A stretch of 7,120 nt of DNA from Selenomonas sp. (lineage in GTDB: Bacteria > Bacillota_C > Negativicutes > Selenomonadales > Selenomonadaceae): the NCBI GenBank assembly GCA_017940705.1, contig JAGAYB010000032.1:1-7120 (forward strand), in the 5' to 3' direction. Both the position numbers and the translations under genes were made by a program. Of this stretch, positions 1-5,518 are shown piece after piece. Every line of letters begins with the position of its first letter. Positions within the stretch are counted from its first letter, which is position 1. The notes under the pieces are model-generated. The model did not search any database and was not told where the DNA came from. It saw only the letters and a list, made by a program, of their open reading frames with translations.

Positions 1-1
1 G

Positions 2-2182
2 GGGCCCTATGTTGAGGTTTTGGCACAAGGAGCAGAAGATACCGTGCAAGAATTTTTACAGGCCATTGCTCAGGAACCGCCGGAACGGGCCAGCATTCTC
101 AAAATAGACAGCCAGCCCCTCGACCTCCCGGAAACGTATCAGGATTTTCGGATTATCGACAGCGCCAAAGAACAGGGCGCTATCTTTGTGTCGCCGGATA
201 TCGCCACCTGCGATAAGTGCCGGCAGGAACTTTTTGATAAAAATGACAAGCGCTACCTGCACCCCTTCATCAACTGTACTGCCTGCGGTCCACGGCTGAC
301 CATTCTTGACTCCATGCCCTATGACAGGGAACGCACCAGCATGGGGGAATTTCCCCTGTGCCCCTCCTGTCAGGAAGAATACACCAGTCCGGCAACGCGG
401 CGTTATGATGCCCAGCCGGTCTGCTGCAATGACTGCGGCCCGGAAGTTTACATTATCGGGGAGGAAGATGTACGCGGTGCTGCGGCCATCACCCGTACCC
501 GTAAGACCATCATCGACGGCGGCATTGCCGCCATAAAGGGCATCGGCGGTTTCCATCTCTGCTGCGACGCCGCTAATGCCGCAGCCGTGACCAGATTACG
601 CCAGTTAAAGCACCGCCCTGTAAAACCCTTCGCCCTGATGGCCAGAGATATGGCTGTCATTGAACGGGAATGTGAACTTGAGGCAGGTCAGGCCGAAATG
701 CTGACAGGCCATCAAAAGCCCATTCTCCTGTTAAAAAGGAAAATGACAGGCCGCATTGCCGACATAGTGGCTCCCGGCAATCCAAAAGTCGGCATCATGC
801 TGCCCTATACGCCGCTGCACATGCTGCTCTTTGACTATCCCGACGGGCTCGCCATGCCCGACACGCTGATTATGACCAGCGGCAATCCGGCCGGTGCCCC
901 TATCTGCCGTGATGATGAAGGCGCTATCTCTGCCCTCAGCGGTTTCTGTGATTTAATGCTCTCCCACAACCGCAAAATCCGCATCCGGGCAGACGATACG
1001 GTCATGGACTGGCTGGATGGCCAGCCCTATATGATTCGCCGCAGCCGCGGCTTTGCCCCCCTGCCCTTTATGCTGGACACGGATTTTCACGGCGCAGTTC
1101 TGGGCATTGGCGGCGAACTGAAAAACACCTTCTGCGTTGCCAGCAGCAATATCTTTTATCCCTCTCCCTATGTCGGCGACATGAGCGACTTGCGCACCAT
1201 GCAGGCTCTAAGGGAAACCATCACCCGGCTGACCACGCTGCTGGAAACCTCCCCCCGGATTGTGGCCTGCGATATGCACCCCCGTTACAACACCGTGACC
1301 ATTGCTAAAGAACTGGGACTGCCCCTGTTCCCTGTCCAGCATCATTACGCCCATATCCTTGCGTGTATGGCCGAAAATGATTATACCCGGCCGGTCATTG
1401 GCGTGTCCTTTGACGGAACAGGCTACGGCACTGACGGCACGATTTGGGGCGGCGAATTTCTCCGGGCTGATTTATCGGGCTTCACACGTCTGGGTTCCAT
1501 TTCTCCCTTCCGTCAGGCCGGTGGTGACAAAGCCAGCCGTGAAGGCTGGCGCATAACCCTCTCCCTTATCTATGACTTGCATAAGGACAGGGAAAAAACC
1601 GCCGCTATTGCCAAAAGCCTGCACCTCTGCTCCCAATCTGACGCCGAGGCCATGTTCTTCATGCTAGATAACAATATCAACACCATTGCCAGCACCAGCG
1701 CCGGACGTCTCTTTGATGCTGTCAGCGCCCTGCTGGGTATCCGCACAAGTTCTACTTTCGAGGGCGAAGCCAGTATGTATTTGGAATTTGCCGCCCAAAG
1801 CTGGCAGGATAACCATGCCGCAGACCTCCACGAGTCGCCTTCAAGGGAATCCACCGCGCAGCTGTTTGCCTGTCTGCTGCAGCAGCGGCTGGCAGGCGTA
1901 AATACCGCCAGACTTGCCTGGGAATTCCACTGCGGCCTTGCCCAAATAATCACAGATTTCTGCGTAACGGCCAGAGCTGATACCGGTCTTGATACTGTCG
2001 CCATCTCCGGCGGCGTATTCCAAAATCATTTGCTTACGGAGATGGTCAGCCGTCTCCTGCGGCAAAAGGGCTTTAACCTGCTGCGCCACAGCCTTATCCC
2101 TCCAAACGACGGCGGTATCTGTCTGGGGCAGGCTCTGGCTGCCATGTATCATCTAAATCACAAAGGAGCTTCCGCATGCTGA
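2..2182 (+). CDS. hypF: Carbamoyltransferase HypF, [NiFe]-hydrogenase maturation (5' partial)
   Basis: HypF uses carbamoyl phosphate and ATP to make carbamoyl-adenylate and passes the carbamoyl group to the C-terminal cysteine of HypE, the source of the cyanide ligands of [NiFe] hydrogenases; it acts in the cytoplasm. The frame is open to the window edge, and residues before the TTG at 20 (GPYVEV) fit the end of the acylphosphatase domain, so the gene starts upstream. The catalytic Arg/Asn of that domain are outside the window; I estimate about 40-50 residues are missing. Domains in order: two C4 zinc fingers (CDKC at 209-220, CTAC at 275-286, CPSC at 359-370, CNDC at 425-436); a YrdC-like domain from about 475 to 1065 (KGIGGFHL); a Kae1-like domain from about 1096, with HHYAH at 1340-1354, FDGTGYGTDGTIWGGEF from 1409 and AISGGVFQN at 2000-2026. 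About 726 codons are visible against roughly 750 for the E. coli protein. No other hyp gene is in view; they may lie upstream or elsewhere. It overlaps the next gene by 7 bases. Confidence 0.97.
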   Translation, partial: GPYVEVLAQGAEDTVQEFLQAIAQEPPERASILKIDSQPLDLPETYQDFRIIDSAKEQGAIFVSPDIATCDKCRQELFDKNDKRYLHPFINCTACGPRLTILDSMPYDRERTSMGEFPLCPSCQEEYTSPATRRYDAQPVCCNDCGPEVYIIGEEDVRGAAAITRTRKTIIDGGIAAIKGIGGFHLCCDAANAAAVTRLRQLKHRPVKPFALMARDMAVIERECELEAGQAEMLTGHQKPILLLKRKMTGRIADIVAPGNPKVGIMLPYTPLHMLLFDYPDGLAMPDTLIMTSGNPAGAPICRDDEGAISALSGFCDLMLSHNRKIRIRADDTVMDWLDGQPYMIRRSRGFAPLPFMLDTDFHGAVLGIGGELKNTFCVASSNIFYPSPYVGDMSDLRTMQALRETITRLTTLLETSPRIVACDMHPRYNTVTIAKELGLPLFPVQHHYAHILACMAENDYTRPVIGVSFDGTGYGTDGTIWGGEFLRADLSGFTRLGSISPFRQAGGDKASREGWRITLSLIYDLHKDREKTAAIAKSLHLCSQSDAEAMFFMLDNNINTIASTSAGRLFDAVSALLGIRTSSTFEGEASMYLEFAAQSWQDNHAADLHESPSRESTAQLFACLLQQRLAGVNTARLAWEFHCGLAQIITDFCVTARADTGLDTVAISGGVFQNHLLTEMVSRLLRQKGFNLLRHSLIPPNDGGICLGQALAAMYHLNHKGASAC

Positions 2183-2451
2183 TAAGTATTGGCCAGCTGC
2201 TGGCCTACACTCTGGTACAAACCTTTGGGGTGTCCATCTTCACCCTGTCCCTCTATCGCCTAAAAAAAACAGGCGGTGTCTACCGCCTGCGTTCATTTTT
2301 CTATCTGCTGCTGGTTAATGCCGCCGGAGCCATGACTTTCGGACTGGAAGCCTGGCTGCAAACCAGCAGGCCTGTAGCTGCCGGACTATTTATCTTAGGC
2401 ATTCCCTTCATGCTTATCAGCCATCTTTGGTTGTTTTTAAAATCCCGTTGA
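2176..2451 (+). CDS. Small three-helix membrane protein, function unknown
   Basis: I do not recognise this 91-residue protein. It has three hydrophobic stretches at about residues 5-27, 41-61 and 67-88. A basic loop (RLKKTGGVYRLR, residues 28-39) and a basic C-terminus (KSR) suggest, by the positive-inside rule, N-terminus outside and C-terminus inside. There is no cleavable signal peptide pattern, no cysteine and no obvious catalytic motif. Charged or polar residues within the membrane segments are few: N48 and E58 in helix 2, H83 in helix 3. The ATG at 2176 is supported by AAAGGAG at 2162-2168 with 7 bases of spacing. The start overlaps the hypF stop (ATGCTGA arrangement), which suggests translational coupling. 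A membrane role linked to hydrogenase is possible from position alone, but the following ttcA-like gene is unrelated, so the operon may simply be mixed. Confidence 0.8.
   Translation: MLISIGQLLAYTLVQTFGVSIFTLSLYRLKKTGGVYRLRSFFYLLLVNAAGAMTFGLEAWLQTSRPVAAGLFILGIPFMLISHLWLFLKSR
2262..2289 (-). terminator. Terminator-shaped hairpin on the antisense strand inside the small membrane-protein gene
   Basis: CAGGCGGT (2270-2277) and ACCGCCTG (2282-2289) form a perfect 8-base stem with a 4-base loop. Read on the - strand, the stem is followed after one base by T8 (complement of the A8 run at 2262-2269). This has the form of an intrinsic terminator for transcription running leftwards toward hypF. No - strand gene lies upstream within about 900 bases before the TPR gene's end, so it may be chance within codons for LKKTGGVYRL. 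Confidence 0.4.
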
Positions 2452-2476
2452 AATCATTTGTATAAAGGAGACACTT

Positions 2477-3274
2477 ATGGCTTTAAATATGCCTCAACAT
2501 TACTACAGTAAACTTATGCGCGCCATTGTGGAATTTGATATGATACAGGATGGCGACCACATTCTTTTGGGCATTTCCGGCGGCAAGGACAGCATTTTTC
2601 TGGCCTATGCCATGACCATACTGCAGCAGCGGCTGCAAAAGAATTTTAAATTGTCCGCCCTGACCATCAATCCCCTGTTCAAAGATGAACAGGGACGCCC
2701 AGCGCTCTTTGACATTGACAGAGCCCGGAGCTTTATGGCCGGGCTGGGCATACCCTACGATATCATTGATGTGGATATCGCCGGCACCATCGCCGCCACA
2801 CCTGACAAAAATCCCTGCTATACCTGCGCGTTTTTCCGCCGGGGCGCCATCAACCGCTACGCCACAGAGCATGGCGTAAATAAAATCGCCTATGCCCACC
2901 ATCATGACGATGCCGTGGAAACCTTTCTGATGGGCCTTTTGTACTCTGGACAGCTCCACACCTTTACCCCGGTAACATATCTTGACAGAACTAAGCTGAC
3001 CGTTATCCGCCCGCTCGTTTACTTCCGGGAAAAAGAAATCCGCAAGGCCATAAAAATCCATGGCTTTGACCCGGTAAAATCACCCTGTCCCCATGACGGT
3101 CACACCGTCCGGCAGGAGGTCAAGGAACTTATCGCCAGACTGGAACCACAGATTCCCGACCTCTACGACCATTTAGGTTCGGCCATGCGGCAGGGCGCCT
3201 TGAAAGAACTATGGCCGGCAGCCAAAAGCCGTCAGGAAATGCGTCAGACATATTTTGCCTATAAAAATAAATAA
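2477..3274 (+). CDS. ttcA: TtcA-family tRNA 2-thiocytidine biosynthesis protein (PP-loop ATPase)
   Basis: TtcA proteins adenylate tRNA cytidine 32 and replace its oxygen with sulfur, using an ATP-pyrophosphatase fold and an iron-sulfur cluster. This 265-residue protein has the PP-loop SGGKDS at residues 34-39 after a typical lead-in (EFDMIQDGDHILLGI), a CxxC pair at C114/C117 (CYTCAFFRRGAINR), HHHDD at 141-145, and VIRPLVYFREKEI before a further cysteine, C204, in KSPCPHDG. Gene order and spacing of these blocks follow E. coli TtcA, which is longer (about 311 residues); this copy is shorter at both ends. The three cysteines could bind the cluster, but where I recall E. coli TtcA having PCxxCG this protein has PCPHDG, so the third ligand is less certain. 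The start is backed by AAAGGAG at 2464-2470, 6 bases before the ATG. The related TilS (tRNA-Ile lysidine synthase) is less likely because TilS lacks the CxxC pair. The exact substrate is inferred from family membership. Confidence 0.88.
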   Translation: MALNMPQHYYSKLMRAIVEFDMIQDGDHILLGISGGKDSIFLAYAMTILQQRLQKNFKLSALTINPLFKDEQGRPALFDIDRARSFMAGLGIPYDIIDVDIAGTIAATPDKNPCYTCAFFRRGAINRYATEHGVNKIAYAHHHDDAVETFLMGLLYSGQLHTFTPVTYLDRTKLTVIRPLVYFREKEIRKAIKIHGFDPVKSPCPHDGHTVRQEVKELIARLEPQIPDLYDHLGSAMRQGALKELWPAAKSRQEMRQTYFAYKNK

Positions 3275-3281
3275 TTACTTG

Positions 3282-3332
3282 CCCAAGTCACGTTACGCTT
3301 TATGCACAGCGGTGATTTGGGTATTTATTTTA
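3282..3332 (+). terminator. Likely intrinsic terminator of the hypF-ttcA unit, overlapping the opposing gene's end
   Basis: CCCAAGTCAC (3282-3291) pairs with GTGATTTGGG (3312-3321) as a 10-base stem with one G-U pair and a 20-base loop, followed by TATTTATTTTA. It starts 7 bases after the ttcA stop and extends into the last codons of the convergent TPR gene. On the - strand the same stem has one A-C mismatch and is followed by another T-rich stretch (reading down from 3281), so it may serve both genes. The large loop and interrupted T-tract make it weaker than a textbook terminator. Confidence 0.55.
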
Positions 3333-4183
3333 TCGAGCAAATCCTTTAGTTCCTTATTCTCCGTCAATTTATAAGCAATATCTAAAAAATACACCGCATG
3401 CTCATACTTCTTATTGGCAAGCATACTCTTCCCGTACTGCATAGCGGTTTCAATAATACCGGCGTCCGGGCCGATGGGGAAACCGTACTTTTTACCGTAA
3501 GAAGCCATTGCACCAATGGACGGTCTCTGTGCCGTCCCCTGCGTCTCGTCATGTATGTATTTCAGCTCTGCCTCTGCCTGATAGCGCCCTTCGGCATCAG
3601 CAAAACTCATGCTGAGCAGATAGCAGCCTACCGCCTCATCCCACATCTGCTTTTCCACGAAATAATAGCCCAGATTGCGATAGCCATGGGCTATCTCTCG
3701 GCGCTTATAGGAAATCGGGAAAATAGCTGTTGTCAGTTCCTTGAATTTTTCCCAATCCTTGCGCTGCTTGAAAATCTCCGCATGCTCAAAAGCTATGTCC
3801 GCGCTCATGGGATTCCAGTCCATAGCCACGGCCAGCGCCTCCTCGGCCTCATCCAGCCTGCCCAGCTCCAGCAGCACGGAACCATACATGGCATACAGCC
3901 GGTTCAGCGGTTCTTCAATATCTGCCACCTGCACCTTTAGATTACGGCTCTGAAACATCACCATTTCCATCAGGGTATTAAAATCATAATAATCCGCCCG
4001 GCCGTCATTATAGAGATTCAGCCCTTCCAGCTTCTCTATTTCCGTCTTGAGGACGGCTGCTGCCTGTTCGGCCTGCTCATGCTGGCATAAATCCACCGCC
4101 TGCGTGAGTTTTTCATTTATCTCCTTTGTCAGTACACTGCTTTGCAATCTTTCTGCGCCTCCTGTCAGCCAAGAAAAAGCCAT
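3293..4183 (-). CDS. TPR-repeat protein, function unknown
   Basis: A 296-residue, acidic, soluble-looking protein with no signal peptide or membrane segment. Helical repeats resembling tetratricopeptide repeats lie at about residues 94-127 (YGSVLLELGRLDEAEEAL), 128-161, 165-198 (GYRNLGYYFVEKQMWDEAV) and 245-278 (GKSMLANKKYEHAVYFLDIA), with the W/L-G-Y-A-P spacing of TPRs. TPR domains bind other proteins; no partner can be named from this sequence. The start is uncertain. The ATG at 4183 gives MAFSWLTGG but lies inside the tyrS terminator hairpin, and the nearest purine-rich site (AGAGG, ending at 4202) is 18 bases away. An in-frame TTG at 4145-4147 has a perfect AGGAGG at 4158-4163, 10 bases upstream, and would give 284 residues. 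I list the longer form without deciding. It follows tyrS by 29 bases on the same strand and converges with the ttcA-like gene. Confidence 0.85.
   Translation of the reverse strand: MAFSWLTGGAERLQSSVLTKEINEKLTQAVDLCQHEQAEQAAAVLKTEIEKLEGLNLYNDGRADYYDFNTLMEMVMFQSRNLKVQVADIEEPLNRLYAMYGSVLLELGRLDEAEEALAVAMDWNPMSADIAFEHAEIFKQRKDWEKFKELTTAIFPISYKRREIAHGYRNLGYYFVEKQMWDEAVGCYLLSMSFADAEGRYQAEAELKYIHDETQGTAQRPSIGAMASYGKKYGFPIGPDAGIIETAMQYGKSMLANKKYEHAVYFLDIAYKLTENKELKDLLDKINTQITAVHKA
4158..4163 (-). promoter_or_regulatory. Shine-Dalgarno site suggesting an internal TTG start for the TPR gene
   Basis: The - strand reads AGGAGG here, 10 bases before an in-frame TTG (4147-4145). It lies downstream of the ATG at 4183, so it would not help that start. 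It also codes for Gly-Gly in the longer reading frame, so it could be chance. Confidence 0.4.
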
Positions 4184-4202
4184 GCCGCAATTGCGGCATG
4201 GC
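4171..4202 (-). terminator. Intrinsic terminator of tyrS
   Basis: A perfect palindrome at 4179-4202 gives a 10-base GC-rich stem (GCCATGCCGC / GCGGCATGGC) with an AATT loop. On the - strand it is followed at once by TTTTTCTT (4178-4171). It starts 10 bases after the tyrS stop codon. This is a textbook rho-independent terminator in the direction of tyrS. On the + strand it is followed by TCTTTTATTTTA, but no + strand gene ends here. The apparent ATG of the downstream TPR gene (4183-4181) lies within the descending arm. Confidence 0.85.
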
Positions 4203-4212
4203 CTCTTTTATT

Positions 4213-5427
4213 TTAGGCTTTGACGAGCTTATAGTATTTCTTCTTGCCCTTTTTGACGATGGCTTCGCCATCCTTAAAGTCTGCTGCCGTCAGCACATAA
4301 TCCGGGTCGCTGACTTTCTCATCGTTGAGAGACAGACCATTCTGCTGAATCAGACGGCGGCCCTCACCCTTCGAGGCAAATACACCGCCTGCCACGAGAC
4401 ATTCCAGCAGTTTTTTGCCCTCTGCGCCCTGAACCTCGGGGATGTCCGCACCGGCACCGCTGCCGCCAAACATGGCCTCAGCCGAAGCCTTGGCCTTTTC
4501 GGCCTCTGCTTCACCATGCACGATTTTCGTTACCTCATAGGCCAGAATTGCCTTAGCCTCGTTGATAGCCGAATCCTTGAGCGCACCTAAGCGGCGCACT
4601 TCGTCCATGGGCAGGAAGGTGAGCAGGGACAGGCATTTTTCCACATCGGCATCATCCACATTGCGCCAATACTGGTAGAACTCATAGGGGCTGGTCTTTT
4701 TGGCATCCAGCCACAGAGCACCACCGGCTGTCTTGCCCATCTTCTTGCCATCGCTCTTGGTGAGCAGTTTGTTGGTAAGGCCGTAGACTGCCGTATTGTT
4801 CTTGCGGCGGTTGAGCTCCACACCGGCAATGATATTGGACCACTGGTCATCGCCGCCCATTTCCAGCTTGCAGCCATAACGGCGATTAAGCTCCAGAAAG
4901 TCATAACCCTGCATGACCATGTAGTTAAATTCCAGAAAGGTAAGTCCCTTGTCCCAGCGCTGCTTGTAGCACTCGGCAGCCAGCATGCGGTTGACCGTAA
5001 AGCAGGCCCCCACTTCACGCAGCAGGTCGATGTAATTCAGCTTGCGGAGCCATTCACCGTTATCCACCATGATGGCTTTGCCATCGCTGAAGTCAATAAA
5101 GCGGGAAATCTGCTCCTTAAAGCATTCACAGTTATGGGCAATATCCTCATCCGTAAGCATCTTACGCATATCGGTACGGCCGGAGGGGTCACCTACCGTG
5201 CCAGTACCGCCGCCCACCAGACAGATGGGGCGATGACCGGCGCGCTGCATGTGCGCCATAGCCATCAAAGCAATGAAATGACCGGCATGCAGGCTGTCCG
5301 CCGTGGGGTCAAATCCTATATAGAAAGTCACGCGTTCCTTATCAAATAACTCTCTCAGTTCTTCTTCATTAGTACATTGGGCGATAAAGCCGCGTTCCTG
5401 TAATGTGTCAAATACGTTTGCCAACAA
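4213..5427 (-). CDS. tyrS: Tyrosyl-tRNA synthetase
   Basis: TyrS activates tyrosine with ATP and loads it onto tRNA-Tyr; it is a cytoplasmic class I synthetase, usually a homodimer. The 404-residue length is normal. The Rossmann-fold catalytic domain shows [15 protein letters not shown] (residues 36-50, with the HIGH-type signature HAGH), GDPSGR at 79-84, the tyrosine-binding segment YMVMQGYD at 169-176 (Y169, Q173, D176), GGDDQWSNI at 191-199 and the KMSKS-type loop KMGKT at 229-233. An anticodon-binding helical region follows, then an S4-like RNA-binding domain from about residue 335 to the end ([24 protein letters not shown]). No ATG fits the start: two adjacent TTG codons (5427-5425 and 5424-5422) follow AAGGAG at 5438-5433, with spacings of 5 and 8 bases, so the second may be the real start. 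It lies 90 bases downstream of the pbp gene on the same strand. No T-box leader is present in that gap. Confidence 0.97.
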   Translation of the reverse strand: MLANVFDTLQERGFIAQCTNEEELRELFDKERVTFYIGFDPTADSLHAGHFIALMAMAHMQRAGHRPICLVGGGTGTVGDPSGRTDMRKMLTDEDIAHNCECFKEQISRFIDFSDGKAIMVDNGEWLRKLNYIDLLREVGACFTVNRMLAAECYKQRWDKGLTFLEFNYMVMQGYDFLELNRRYGCKLEMGGDDQWSNIIAGVELNRRKNNTAVYGLTNKLLTKSDGKKMGKTAGGALWLDAKKTSPYEFYQYWRNVDDADVEKCLSLLTFLPMDEVRRLGALKDSAINEAKAILAYEVTKIVHGEAEAEKAKASAEAMFGGSGAGADIPEVQGAEGKKLLECLVAGGVFASKGEGRRLIQQNGLSLNDEKVSDPDYVLTAADFKDGEAIVKKGKKKYYKLVKA

Positions 5428-5432
5428 ACTCT

Positions 5433-5438
5433 CTCCTT
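5433..5438 (-). promoter_or_regulatory. Shine-Dalgarno site for the TTG start of tyrS
   Basis: The - strand reads AAGGAG, 5 bases before the first TTG and 8 bases before the second. It supports translation from one of these non-ATG codons, as no in-frame ATG lies nearby upstream. Confidence 0.75.
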
Positions 5439-5448
5439 CTGGTATATT

Positions 5449-5518
5449 AGGAACTGTTCATGAATAAATTTTAGCTTCGACTTGTCTAAATCTTAAAATT
5501 TATTTATTGCCAGTTCCT
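5449..5518. repeat. 70-base imperfect inverted repeat between pbp and tyrS
   Basis: The outer ends are AGGAACTG at 5449-5456 and its exact complement CAGTTCCT at 5511-5518. Inner arms AATAAATTTTA and TAAAATTTATT also match exactly. Overall, two 25-base arms match at 21 of 25 positions around a 20-base centre. The last base of the pbp stop codon is the first base of the repeat. There is no T-run after either arm, so it does not look like a terminator. It could be a small palindromic repeat (MITE-like) or an RNA processing hairpin. I see no clear target-site duplication. Confidence 0.7.
5468..5496 (-). promoter_or_regulatory. Possible sigma-70-type promoter for tyrS
   Basis: On the - strand, TTAAGA (5496-5491, 4 of 6 to TTGACA) is followed after exactly 17 bases by TAAAAT (5473-5468, 5 of 6 to TATAAT). 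A start near 5461 would leave a leader of about 35 bases before the TTG. The sites lie in the centre and right arm of the inverted repeat. AT-rich sequence yields such matches by chance, so this is tentative; read-through from the pbp gene is the alternative. Confidence 0.35.

Noticed and set aside
20..22. TTG at 20 as the start of hypF
   Set aside because: The frame is open upstream and the preceding codons (GPYVEV) fit the acylphosphatase domain, so this is an internal leucine codon.
1532..1550. GCCAGCC/GGCTGGC hairpin inside hypF
   Set aside because: No T-tract follows in the coding direction and only TTT on the other strand; it is most likely a by-product of coding sequence.
2262..2269. 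Programmed frameshift at the A8 run in the membrane-protein gene
   Set aside because: Adding one base leads to a stop after about 16 codons with no sensible extension, and the hairpin is too close to the run for a classical -1 site.
3398..3940. + strand open frame of 180 codons opposite the TPR gene
   Set aside because: No domain or good ribosome site; the opposite strand has TPR-type repeats throughout.
4258..4272. GATGGC/GCCATC palindrome near the 3' end of tyrS
   Set aside because: It is inside coding sequence with a 3-base loop and no T-tract in either useful direction.
5428..5517. T-box riboswitch for tyrS
   Set aside because: The gap is too short and lacks the T-box consensus AGGGTGGNACCGCG; no terminator/antiterminator pair is visible.
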